64,000 bases of DNA from Bathymodiolus brooksi. Its lineage: Eukaryota; Mollusca; Bivalvia; Mytilida; Modiolidae. The notes below the pieces were generated by a model. The model worked only from the letters and a program-made list of their open reading frames with translations. It had not been told where the DNA came from and did no database searches. The position numbers were made by a program, and so were the translations under genes. Of the stretch, positions 45,705-60,790 are shown piece by piece (position 1 is the stretch's first letter; each line of letters opens with the position of its first letter). The stretch is taken from contig OY804588.1 of NCBI GenBank assembly GCA_963680875.1, positions 96,110,468-96,174,467 of the forward strand. Direction: 5' to 3'.

Positions 45705-48700
45705 TTAGACATCTAAAGACATTTCATATTGGACATTCAAAGACATTTCATATTGGATATCTAAAGACATTTCATATTGGACATCTAAAGACATTTCATA
45801 TTGGACATCTAAAGACATTTTATATTGGACATCTAAAGACATTTCATATTGGACATCTAAAGACATTTCATATTGGACATCTAAATACATTTCATATTGG
45901 ACATCTAAAGACATTTCATATTGGACATCTAAAGACTTTTCATATTGGACATCTAAAGACATTTCATATTAGACATCTAAAGACATTTCATATTGGACAT
46001 CTAAATACATTTCATATTGGACATCAAAATACATTTCATATTAGACATCTAAAGACATTTCATATTAGACATCTAAAGACATTTCATATTGGACATCTAA
46101 AGACATTTCATATTGGACATCTAAAGACCTTTCATATTGGACATCTAAAGACATTTCATATTGGACATCTAAAGACATTTCATATTGGACATCTAAATAC
46201 ATTTCATATTGGATATCTAAATACATTTCATATTGGACATCAAAAGACATTTCATATTGGACATCTAAAGACATTTCATATTGGATATCTAAAGACATTT
46301 CATATTGGCCATCTAAAGACATTTCATATTGGACATAAAAAGACATTTCATATTGGACATCTAAAGACATTTCATATTGGACATCTAAATACATTTCATA
46401 TTGGACATCAAAATACATTTCATATTGAACATCAAAAGAAATTTCATATTGGACATCTAAAGACATTTCATATTGGACATCTAAAGACATTTCATATTGG
46501 ACATCTAAAGACATTTCATATTGGACATCTAAAGACATTTCATATTGGACATCTAAAGACATTTCATATTGGATATCTAAATACATTTCATATTGAACAT
46601 CAAACGACATTTCATATTGGACATCTAAAGACATTTCATATTGGACATCTAAAGACATTTCATATTGGACATCTAAAGACATTTCATATTGGACATCTAA
46701 AGACATTTCATATTGGACATCTAAAGACATTTCATATTGGATATCTAAATACATTTCATATTGGACATCAAAAGACATTTCATATTGGACATCTAAAGAC
46801 ATTTCATATTGGAGAGCTAAAGACATTTCATATTGGACATCTAAAGACATTTCATATTGGACATCTAAAGACATTTCATATTGGACATCTAAAGACTTTT
46901 CATATTGGACATCTAAAGACATTTCATATTAGACATCTAAAGACATTTCATATTGGACATCAAAATACATTTCATATTGGACATCTAAATACATTTGATA
47001 TTAGACATCTAAAGACATTTCATATTAGACATCTAAAGACATTTCATATTGGTCATCTAAATACATTTCATATTGGACATCTAAATACATTTCATATTAG
47101 ACACCTAAAGACATTTCATATTAGACATCTAAAGACATTTCATATTGGACATCTAAAGACATTTCATATTGGACATCTAAAGACATTTCATATTGGACAT
47201 CAATATACATTTCATATTGGACATCTAAAGACATTTCATATTGGACATCTAAAGACCTTTCATATTGGACATCTAATGACATTTCATATTGGACATCTAA
47301 AGACATTTCATATTGGACATCTAAATACATTTCATATTGGATATCTAAATACATTTCATATTGGACATCTAAAGACATTTCATATTGGACATCTAAAGAC
47401 ATTTCATATTGGATATCTAAAGACATTTCATATTGGCCATCTAAAGACATTTCATATTGGACATCAAAAGACATTTCATATTGGACATCTAAAGACATTT
47501 CATATTGGACATCAAAAGAAATTTCATATTGGACATCTAAATACATTTCATATTGGACATCTAAATACATTTTATATTAGACATCAAAAGACATTTCATA
47601 TTAGACATCTAAAGACATTTCATATTGGACATTCAGAGACATTTCATATTGGATATCTAAAGACATTTCATATTGGACATCTAAAGACATTTCATATTGG
47701 AAATCTAAAGACATTTTATATTGGACATCTAAAGACATTTCATATTGGACATCTAAAGACATTTCATATTGGACATCTAAATACATTTCATATTGGACAT
47801 CTAAATACATTTCATATTGGACATCTAAAGACATTTCCTATTGGATATCTAAAGACATTTCATATTGGACATCTAAAGACATTTCATATTGGACATCTAA
47901 AGACATTTCATATTGGACATCTAAAGACATTTCATATTGGACATCTAAAGACATTTGATATTGGATATCTAAATACATTTCATATTGGACATCAAAAGAC
48001 ATTTCATATTGGACATCTAAAGACATTTCATATTGGATATCTAAAGACATTTCATATTGGCCATCTAAAGACATTTCATATTGGACATCAAAAGACATTT
48101 CATATTGGACATCTAAAGACATTTCATATTGGACATCTAAAGACATTTCATATTGGACATCAAAATACATTTCATATTGAACATCAAAAGAAATTTCATA
48201 TTGGACATCTAAAGACATTTCATATTGGACATCTAAAGACATTTCATATTGGACATCTAAAGACATTTCATATTGGACATCTAAAGACATTTCATATTGG
48301 ACATCTAAAGACATTTCATATTGGATATCTAAATACATTTCATATTGGACATCAAAAGACATTTCATATTGGACATCTAAAGACATTTCATATTGGAGAG
48401 CTAAAGACATTTCATATTGGACATCTAAAGACATTTCATATTGGACATCTAAAGACATTTCATATTGGACATCTAAAGACTTTTCATATTGGACATCAAA
48501 AGACATTTCATATTAGACATCTAAAGACATTTCATATTGGACATCTAAATACATTTCATATTGGACATCTAAATACATTTCATATTAGACACCTAAAGAC
48601 ATTTCATATTAGACATCTAAAGACATTTCATATTGGACATCTAAAGACATTTCATATTGGACATCTAAAGACATTTCATATTGGACATCAATATACATTT

Positions 48701-49880
48701 CATATTGGACATCTAAAGACATTTCATATTGGACATCTAAAGACCTTTCATATTGGACATCTAAAGACATTTCATATTGGACATCTAAAGACATTTCATA
48801 TTGGACATCTAAATACATTTCATATTGGATATCTAAATACATTTCATATTGGACATCTAAATACATTTCATATTGGACATCTAAAGACATTTCATATTGG
48901 ATATCTAAAGACATTTCATATTGGCCATCTAAAGACATTTCATATTGGACATCAAAAGACATTTCATATTGGACATCTAAAGACATTTCATATTGGACAT
49001 CAAAAGAAATTTCATATTGGACATCTAAATACATTTCATATTGGACATCTAAATACATTTTATATTAGACATCAAAAGACATTTCATATTAAACATATAA
49101 AGACATTTCATATTGGACATTCAAAGACATTTCATATTGGATATCTAAAGACATTTCATATTGGACATCTAAAGACATTTCATATTGGACATCTAAAGAC
49201 ATTTTATATTGGACATCTAAAGACATTTCATATTGGACATCTAAAGACATTTCATATTGGACATCTAAATACATTTCATATTGGACATCTAAATACATTT
49301 CATATTGGACATCTAAAGACATTTCCTATTGGATATCTAAAGACATTTCATATTGGACATCTAAAGACATTTCATATTGGTCATCTAAAGACATTTCATA
49401 TTGGACATCTAAAGACATTTCATATTGGACATCTAAAGACATTTGATATTGGATATCTAAATACATTTCATATTGGACATCAAAAGACATTTCATATTGG
49501 ACATCTAAAGACATTTCATATTGGACATCTAAAGACATTTCATATTGGACATCTAAAGACATTTCATATTGGACATCTAAAGACATTTCATATTGGACAT
49601 CTAAAGACATTTCATATTGGACATCTAAAGACCTTTCATATTGGACATCTAAAGACATTTCATATTGGACATCTAAAGACATTTCATATTGGACATCTAA
49701 ATACATTTCATATTGGATATCTAAATACATTTCATATTGGACATCTAAAGACATTTCATATTGGACATCTAAAGACATTTCATATTGGATATCTAAAGAC
49801 ATTTCATATTGGACATCTAAATACATTTCATATTGGACATCTAAATACATTTCATATTAGACATCAAAAGACATTTCATA
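45705..49880. repeat. Domain B unit U1, 4,176 bp
   Basis: The first of a four-copy family defined by the private monomer GGACATAAAAAG (its CAT at 46,334, 50,510, 54,302 and 58,934) and by CTAATGAC (47,276, 51,068, 55,244 and 59,876). It also carries TTAAACATATAAAG near 49,090. Sub-blocks start at 45,705, 46,065, 47,121, 47,601, 47,838, 48,609, 49,089 and 49,326. Confidence 0.86.
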
Positions 49881-52800
49881 TTAGACATCTAAAGACATTT
49901 CATATTGGACATTCAAAGACATTTCATATTGGATATCTAAAGACATTTCATATTGGACATCTAAAGACATTTCATATTGGACATCTAAAGACATTTTATA
50001 TTGGACATCTAAAGACATTTCATATTGGACATCTAAAGACATTTCATATTGGACATCTAAATACATTTCATATTGGACATCTAAAGACATTTCATATTGG
50101 ACATCTAAAGACTTTTCATATTGGACATCTAAAGACATTTCATATTAGACATCTAAAGACATTTCATATTGGACATCTAAATACATTTCATATTGGACAT
50201 CAAAATACATTTCATATTAGACATCTAAAGACATTTCATATTAGACATCTAAAGACATTTCATATTGGACATCTAAAGACATTTCATATTGGACATCTAA
50301 AGACCTTTCATATTGGACATCTAAAGACATTTCATATTGGACATCTAAAGACATTTCATATTGGACATCTAAATACATTTCATATTGGATATCTAAATAC
50401 ATTTCATATTGGACATCAAAAGACATTTCATATTGGACATCTAAAGACATTTCATATTGGATATCTAAAGACATTTCATATTGGCCATCTAAAGACATTT
50501 CATATTGGACATAAAAAGACATTTCATATTGGACATCTAAAGACATTTCATATTGGACATCTAAATACATTTCATATTGGACATCAAAATACATTTCATA
50601 TTGAACATCAAAAGAAATTTCATATTGGACATCTAAAGACATTTCATATTGGACATCTAAAGACATTTCATATTGGACATCTAAAGACATTTCATATTGG
50701 ACATCTAAAGACATTTCATATTAGACATCTAAAGACATTTCATATTGGACATCAAAATACATTTCATATTGGACATCTAAATACATTTGATATTAGACAT
50801 CTAAAGACATTTCATATTAGACATCTAAAGACATTTCATATTGGTCATCTAAATACATTTCATATTGGACATCTAAATACATTTCATATTAGACACCTAA
50901 AGACATTTCATATTAGACATCTAAAGACATTTCATATTGGACATCTAAAGACATTTCATATTGGACATCTAAAGACATTTCATATTGGACATCAATATAC
51001 ATTTCATATTGGACATCTAAAGACATTTCATATTGGACATCTAAAGACCTTTCATATTGGACATCTAATGACATTTCATATTGGACATCTAAAGACATTT
51101 CATATTGGACATCTAAATACATTTCATATTGGATATCTAAATACATTTCATATTGGACATCTAAAGACATTTCATATTGGACATCTAAAGACATTTCATA
51201 TTGGATATCTAAAGACATTTCATATTGGCCATCTAAAGACATTTCATATTGGACATCAAAAGACATTTCATATTGGACATCTAAAGACATTTCATATTGG
51301 ACATCAAAAGAAATTTCATATTGGACATCTAAATACATTTCATATTGGACATCTAAATACATTTTATATTAGACATCAAAAGACATTTCATATTAGACAT
51401 CTAAAGACATTTCATATTGGACATTCAGAGACATTTCATATTGGATATCTAAAGACATTTCATATTGGACATCTAAAGACATTTCATATTGGAAATCTAA
51501 AGACATTTTATATTGGACATCTAAAGACATTTCATATTGGACATCTAAAGACATTTCATATTGGACATCTAAATACATTTCATATTGGACATCTAAATAC
51601 ATTTCATATTGGACATCTAAAGACATTTCCTATTGGATATCTAAAGACATTTCATATTGGACATCTAAAGACATTTCATATTGGACATCTAAAGACATTT
51701 CATATTGGACATCTAAAGACATTTCATATTGGACATCTAAAGACATTTGATATTGGATATCTAAATACATTTCATATTGGACATCAAAAGACATTTCATA
51801 TTGGACATCTAAAGACATTTCATATTGGATATCTAAAGACATTTCATATTGGCCATCTAAAGACATTTCATATTGGACATCAAAAGACATTTCATATTGG
51901 ACATCTAAAGACATTTCATATTGGACATCTAAAGACATTTCATATTGGACATCAAAATACATTTCATATTGAACATCAAAAGAAATTTCATATTGGACAT
52001 CTAAAGACATTTCATATTGGACATCTAAAGACATTTCATATTGGACATCTAAAGACATTTCATATTGGACATCTAAAGACATTTCATATTGGACATCTAA
52101 AGACATTTCATATTGGATATCTAAATACATTTCATATTGGACATCAAAAGACATTTCATATTGGACATCTAAAGACATTTCATATTGGAGAGCTAAAGAC
52201 ATTTCATATTGGACATCTAAAGACATTTCATATTGGACATCTAAAGACATTTCATATTGGACATCTAAAGACTTTTCATATTGGACATCAAAAGACATTT
52301 CATATTAGACATCTAAAGACATTTCATATTGGACATCTAAATACATTTCATATTGGACATCTAAATACATTTCATATTAGACACCTAAAGACATTTCATA
52401 TTAGACATCTAAAGACATTTCATATTGGACATCTAAAGACATTTCATATTGGACATCTAAAGACATTTCATATTGGACATCAATATACATTTCATATTGG
52501 ACATCTAAAGACATTTCATATTGGACATCTAAAGACCTTTCATATTGGACATCTAAAGACATTTCATATTGGACATCTAAAGACATTTCATATTGGACAT
52601 CTAAATACATTTCATATTGGATATCTAAATACATTTCATATTGGACATCTAAATACATTTCATATTGGACATCTAAAGACATTTCATATTGGATATCTAA
52701 AGACATTTCATATTGGCCATCTAAAGACATTTCATATTGGACATCAAAAGACATTTCATATTGGACATCTAAAGACATTTCATATTGGACATCAAAAGAA

Positions 52801-53672
52801 ATTTCATATTGGACATCTAAATACATTTCATATTGGACATCTAAATACATTTTATATTAGACATCAAAAGACATTTCATATTAAACATATAAAGACATTT
52901 CATATTGGACATTCAAAGACATTTCATATTGGATATCTAAAGACATTTCATATTGGACATCTAAAGACATTTCATATTGGACATCTAAAGACATTTTATA
53001 TTGGACATCTAAAGACATTTCATATTGGACATCTAAAGACATTTCATATTGGACATCTAAATACATTTCATATTGGACATCTAAATACATTTCATATTGG
53101 ACATCTAAAGACATTTCCTATTGGATATCTAAAGACATTTCATATTGGACATCTAAAGACATTTCATATTGGTCATCTAAAGACATTTCATATTGGACAT
53201 CTAAAGACATTTCATATTGGACATCTAAAGACATTTGATATTGGATATCTAAATACATTTCATATTGGACATCAAAAGACATTTCATATTGGACATCTAA
53301 AGACATTTCATATTGGACATCTAAAGACATTTCATATTGGACATCTAAAGACATTTCATATTGGACATCTAAAGACATTTCATATTGGACATCTAAAGAC
53401 ATTTCATATTGGACATCTAAAGACCTTTCATATTGGACATCTAAAGACATTTCATATTGGACATCTAAAGACATTTCATATTGGACATCTAAATACATTT
53501 CATATTGGATATCTAAATACATTTCATATTGGACATCTAAAGACATTTCATATTGGACATCTAAAGACATTTCATATTGGATATCTAAAGACATTTCATA
53601 TTGGACATCTAAATACATTTCATATTGGACATCTAAATACATTTCATATTAGACATCAAAAGACATTTCATA
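49881..53672. repeat. Domain B unit U2, 3,792 bp (384-bp deletion)
   Basis: Matches U1 from its left edge but lacks 384 bp (16 monomers). The stretch homologous to the TTGAACATCAAACG and GGAGAG region of U1 (about 46,600-46,820) is missing near 50,700. Beyond the gap all blocks sit 3,792 bp after those of U1. The unusual TTAAACATATAAAG recurs near 52,882. Confidence 0.86.
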
Positions 53673-56600
53673 TTAGACATCTAAAGACATTTCATATTGG
53701 ACATTCAAAGACATTTCATATTGGATATCTAAAGACATTTCATATTGGACATCTAAAGACATTTCATATTGGACATCTAAAGACATTTTATATTGGACAT
53801 CTAAAGACATTTCATATTGGACATCTAAAGACATTTCATATTGGACATCTAAATACATTTCATATTGGACATCTAAAGACATTTCATATTGGACATCTAA
53901 AGACTTTTCATATTGGACATCTAAAGACATTTCATATTAGACATCTAAAGACATTTCATATTGGACATCTAAATACATTTCATATTGGACATCAAAATAC
54001 ATTTCATATTAGACATCTAAAGACATTTCATATTAGACATCTAAAGACATTTCATATTGGACATCTAAAGACATTTCATATTGGACATCTAAAGACCTTT
54101 CATATTGGACATCTAAAGACATTTCATATTGGACATCTAAAGACATTTCATATTGGACATCTAAATACATTTCATATTGGATATCTAAATACATTTCATA
54201 TTGGACATCAAAAGACATTTCATATTGGACATCTAAAGACATTTCATATTGGATATCTAAAGACATTTCATATTGGCCATCTAAAGACATTTCATATTGG
54301 ACATAAAAAGACATTTCATATTGGACATCTAAAGACATTTCATATTGGACATCTAAATACATTTCATATTGGACATCAAAATACATTTCATATTGAACAT
54401 CAAAAGAAATTTCATATTGGACATCTAAAGACATTTCATATTGGACATCTAAAGACATTTCATATTGGACATCTAAAGACATTTCATATTGGACATCTAA
54501 AGACATTTCATATTGGACATCTAAAGACATTTCATATTGGATATCTAAATACATTTCATATTGAACATCAAACGACATTTCATATTGGACATCTAAAGAC
54601 ATTTCATATTGGACATCAAAAGACATTTCATATTGGACATCTAAAGACATTTCATATTGGACATCTAAAGACATTTCATATTGGACATCTAAAGACATTT
54701 CATATTGGATATCTAAATACATTTCATATTGGACATCAAAAGACATTTCATATTGGACATCTAAAGACATTTCATATTGGAGAGCTAAAGACATTTCATA
54801 TTGGACATCTAAAGACATTTCATATTGGACATCTAAAGACATTTCATATTGGACATCTAAAGACTTTTCATATTGGACATCTAAAGACATTTCATATTAG
54901 ACATCTAAAGACATTTCATATTGGACATCAAAATACATTTCATATTGGACATCTAAATACATTTGATATTAGACATCTAAAGACATTTCATATTAGACAT
55001 CTAAAGACATTTCATATTGGTCATCTAAATACATTTCATATTGGACATCTAAATACATTTCATATTAGACACCTAAAGACATTTCATATTAGACATCTAA
55101 AGACATTTCATATTGGACATCTAAAGACATTTCATATTGGACATCTAAAGACATTTCATATTGGACATCAATATACATTTCATATTGGACATCTAAAGAC
55201 ATTTCATATTGGACATCTAAAGACCTTTCATATTGGACATCTAATGACATTTCATATTGGACATCTAAAGACATTTCATATTGGACATCTAAATACATTT
55301 CATATTGGATATCTAAATACATTTCATATTGGACATCTAAAGACATTTCATATTGGACATCTAAAGACATTTCATATTGGATATCTAAAGACATTTCATA
55401 TTGGCCATCTAAAGACATTTCATATTGGACATCAAAAGACATTTCATATTGGACATCTAAAGACATTTCATATTGGACATCAAAAGAAATTTCATATTGG
55501 ACATCTAAATACATTTCATATTGGACATCTAAATACATTTTATATTAGACATCAAAAGACATTTCATATTAGACATCTAAAGACATTTCATATTGGACAT
55601 TCAGAGACATTTCATATTGGATATCTAAAGACATTTCATATTGGACATCTAAAGACATTTCATATTGGAAATCTAAAGACATTTTATATTGGACATCTAA
55701 AGACATTTCATATTGGACATCTAAAGACATTTCATATTGGACATCTAAATACATTTCATATTGGACATCTAAATACATTTCATATTGGACATCTAAAGAC
55801 ATTTCCTATTGGATATCTAAAGACATTTCATATTGGACATCTAAAGACATTTCATATTGGACATCTAAAGACATTTCATATTGGACATCTAAAGACATTT
55901 CATATTGGACATCTAAAGACATTTGATATTGGATATCTAAATACATTTCATATTGGACATCAAAAGACATTTCATATTGGACATCTAAAGACATTTCATA
56001 TTGGATATCTAAAGACATTTCATATTGGCCATCTAAAGACATTTCATATTGGACATCAAAAGACATTTCATATTGGACATCTAAAGACATTTCATATTGG
56101 ACATCTAAAGACATTTCATATTGGACATCAAAATACATTTCATATTGAACATCAAAAGAAATTTCATATTGGACATCTAAAGACATTTCATATTGGACAT
56201 CTAAAGACATTTCATATTGGACATATAAAGACATTTCATATTGGACATCTAAAGACATTTCATATTGGACATCTAAAGACATTTCATATTGGATATCTAA
56301 ATACATTTCATATTGGACATCAAAAGACATTTCATATTGGACATCTAAAGACATTTCATATTGGAGAGCTAAAGACATTTCATATTGGACATCTAAAGAC
56401 ATTTCATATTGGACATCTAAAGACATTTCATATTGGACATCTAAAGACTTTTCATATTGGACATCAAAAGACATTTCATATTAGACATCTAAAGACATTT
56501 CATATTGGACATCTAAATACATTTCATATTGGACATCTAAATACATTTCATATTAGACACCTAAAGACATTTCATATTAGACATCTAAAGACATTTCATA

Positions 56601-58232
56601 TTGGACATCTAAAGACATTTCATATTGGACATCTAAAGACATTTCATATTGGACATCAATATACATTTCATATTGGACATCTAAAGACATTTCATATTGG
56701 ACATCTAAAGACCTTTCATATTGGACATCTAAAGACATTTCATATTGGACATCTAAAGACATTTCATATTGGACATCTAAATACATTTCATATTGGATAT
56801 CTAAATACATTTCATATTGGACATCTAAATACATTTCATATTGGACATCTAAAGACATTTCATATTGGATATCTAAAGACATTTCATATTGGCCATCTAA
56901 AGACATTTCATATTGGACATCAAAAGACATTTCATATTGGACATCTAAAGACATTTCATATTGGACATCAAAAGAAATTTCATATTGGACATCTAAATAC
57001 ATTTCATATTGGACATCTAAATACATTTTATATTAGACATCAAAAGACATTTCATATTAAACATCTAAAGACATTTCATATTGGACATTCAAAGACATTT
57101 CATATTGGATATCTAAAGACATTTCATATTGGACATCTAAAGACATTTCATATTGGACATCTAAAGACATTTTATATTGGACATCTAAAGACATTTCATA
57201 TTGGACATCTAAAGACATTTCATATTGGACATCTAAATACATTTCATATTGGACATCTAAATACATTTCATATTGGACATCTAAAGACATTTCCTATTGG
57301 ATATCTAAAGACATTTCATATTGGACATCTAAAGACATTTCATATTGGTCATCTAAAGACATTTCATATTGGACATCTAAAGACATTTCATATTGGACAT
57401 CTAAAGACATTTGATATTGGATATCTAAATACATTTCATATTGGACATCAAAAGACATTTCATATTGGACATCTAAAGACATTTCATATTGGACATCTAA
57501 AGACATTTCATATTGGACATCTAAAGACATTTCATATTGGACATCTAAAGACATTTCATATTGGACATCTAAAGACTTTTCATATTGGACATCTAAAGAC
57601 ATTTCATATTGGACATCTAAATACATTTCATATTGGACATCTAAATACATTTCATATTAGACATCTAAAGACATTTCATATTAGACATCTAAAGACGTTT
57701 CATATTGGACATCTAAATACATTTCATATTGGACATCTAAATACATTTCATATTAGACATCTAAAGACATTTCATATTGGACATCTAAATACATTTCATA
57801 TTGGACATCTAAATACATTTCATATTAGACATCTAAAGACATTTCATATTAGACATCTAAAGACATTTCATATTGGACATCTAAAGACATTTCATATTGG
57901 ACATCTAAAGACATTTCATATTGGACATCAATATACATTTCATATTGGACATCTAAAGACATTTCATATTGGACATCTAAAGACCTTTCATATTGGACAT
58001 CTAAAGACATTTCATATTGGACATCAAAAGACATTTCATATTGGACATCTAAATACATTTCATATTGGATATCTAAATACATTTCATATTGGACATCTAA
58101 AGACATTTCATATTGGACATCTAAAGACATTTCATATTGGATATCTAAAGACATTTCATATTGGACATCTAAATACATTTCATATTGGACATCTAAATAC
58201 ATTTCATATTAGACATCAAAAGACATTTCATA
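53673..58232. repeat. Domain B unit U3, 4,560 bp
   Basis: Has the 285-codon-long block at 54,033 that U2 lost, and is 384 bp longer than U1 because it keeps two sub-blocks (57,294 and 57,849) that are merged into one in U1 and U2 (49,326 and 53,118). Near 57,058 it reads TTAAACATCTAAAG, with only one of the two changes seen in U1 and U2. A private AGACGTTTC lies near 57,695. Confidence 0.85.
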
Positions 58233-60168
58233 TTAGACATCTAAAGACATTTCATATTGGACATTCAAAGACATTTCATATTGGATATCTAAAGACATTT
58301 CATATTGGACATCTAAAGACATTTCATATTGGACATCTAAAGACATTTTATATTGGACATCTAAAGACATTTCATATTGGACATCTAAAGACATTTCATA
58401 TTGGACATCTAAATACATTTCATATTGGACATCTAAAGACATTTCATATTGGACATCTAAAGACTTTTCATATTGGACATCTAAAGACATTTCATATTAG
58501 ACATCTAAAGACATTTCATATTGGACATCTAAATACATTTCATATTGGACATCAAAATACATTTCATATTAGACATCTAAAGACATTTCATATTGGACAT
58601 CTAAAGACATTTTATATTGGACATCTAAAGACATTTCATATTGGACATCTAAAGACATTTCATATTGGACATCTAAATACATTTCATATTGGACATCTAA
58701 AGACATTTCATATTGGACATCTAAAGACTTTTCATATTGGACATCTAAAGACATTTCATATTAGACATCTAAAGACATTTCATATTGGACATCTAAATAC
58801 ATTTCATATTGGATATCTAAATACATTTCATATTGGACATCAAAAGACATTTCATATTGGACATCTAAAGACATTTCATATTGGATATCTAAAGACATTT
58901 CATATTGGCCATCTAAAGACATTTCATATTGGACATAAAAAGACATTTCATATTGGACATCTAAAGACATTTCATATTGGACATCTAAATACATTTCATA
59001 TTGGACATCAAAATACATTTCATATTGAACATCAAAAGAAATTTCATATTGGACATCTAAAGACATTTCATATTGGACATCTAAAGACATTTCATATTGG
59101 ACATCTAAAGACATTTCATATTGGACATCTAAAGACATTTCATATTGGACATCTAAAGACATTTCATATTGGATATTTAAATACATTTCATATTGAACAT
59201 CAAACGACATTTCATATTGGACATCTAAAGACATTTCATATTGGACATCTAAAGACATTTCATATTGGACATCTAAAGACATTTCATATTGGACATCTAA
59301 AGACATTTCATATTGGACATCTAAAGACATTTCATATTGGATATCTAAATACATTTCATATTGGACATCAAAAGACATTTCATATTGGACATCTAAAGAC
59401 ATTTCATATTGGAGAGCTAAAGACATTTCATATTGGACATCTAAAGACATTTCATATTGGACATCTAAAGACATTTCATATTGGACATCTAAAGACTTTT
59501 CATATTGGACATCTAAAGACATTTCATATTAGACATCTAAAGACATTTCATATTGGACATCAAAATACATTTCATATTGGACATCTAAATACATTTGATA
59601 TTAGACATCTAAAGACATTTCATATTAGACATCAAAAGACATTTCATATTGGTCATCTAAATACATTTCATATTGGACATCTAAATACATTTCATATTAG
59701 ACACCTAAAGACATTTCATATTAGACATCTAAAGACATTTCATATTGGACATCTAAAGACATTTCATATTGGACATCTAAAGACATTTCATATTGGACAT
59801 CAATATACATTTCATATTGGACATCTAAAGACATTTCATATTGGACATCTAAAGACCTTTCATATTGGACATCTAATGACATTTCATATTGGACATCTAA
59901 AGACATTTCATATTGGACATCTAAATACATTTCATATTGGATATCTAAATACATTTCATATTGGACATCTAAAGACATTTCATATTGGACATCTAAAGAC
60001 ATTTCATATTGGATATCTAAAGACATTTCATATTGGCCATCTAAAGACATTTCATATTGGACATCAAAAGACATTTCATATTGGACATCTAAAGACATTT
60101 CATATTGGACATCAAAAGAAATTTCATATTGGACATCTAAATACATTTCATATTGGACATCTAAATAC
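58233..60168. repeat. Domain B unit U4, rearranged copy
   Basis: Begins like U3 (blocks at 58,233 and 53,673). About 168 bp is added near 58,569-58,754, itself a repeat of part of 58,233-58,490, and about 96 bp is then lost near 59,520. Family markers are at 58,934 (CATAAAAAG), 59,411 (GGAGAG, its last occurrence in the window) and 59,876 (CTAATGAC). A private GGATATTTAAATAC lies near 59,171. Confidence 0.8.
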
Positions 60169-60790
60169 ATTTTATATTAGACATCAAAAGACATTTCATA
60201 TTAGACATCTAAAGACATTTCATATTGGACATTCAGAGACATTTCATATTGGATATCTAAAGACATTTCATATTGGACATCTAAAGACATTTCATATTGG
60301 ACATCTAAAGACATTTCATATTGGATATCTAAAGACATTTCATATTGGCCATCTAAAGACATTTCATATTGGACATCAAAAGACATTTCATATTGGACAT
60401 CTAAAGACATTTCATATTGGACATCAAAAGAAATTTCATATTGGACATCTAAATACATTTCATATTGGACATCTAAATACATTTTATATTAGACATCAAA
60501 AGACATTTCATATTAGACATCTAAAGACATTTCATATTGGACATTCAGAGACATTTCATATTGGATATCTAAAGACATTTCATATTGGACATCTAAAGAC
60601 ATTTCATATTGGAAATCTAAAGACATTTTATATTGGACATCTAAAGACATTTCATATTGGACATCTAAAGACATTTCATATTGGACATCTAAATACATTT
60701 CATATTGGACATCTAAATACATTTCATATTGGACATCTAAAGACATTTCCTATTGGATATCTAAAGACATTTCATATTGGACATCTAAAG
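60169..60790. repeat. 312-bp (13-monomer) tandem duplication
   Basis: The junction TTAGACATCAAAAG ... GGACATTCAGAG occurs near 60,180-60,237 and again near 60,490-60,549, an offset of 312 bp. The first copy joins the start of this block to the GGCCATC and CATCAAAAGAAATTTC part of the preceding block, so the inserted unit is a hybrid of two domain B sub-blocks. Confidence 0.82.
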
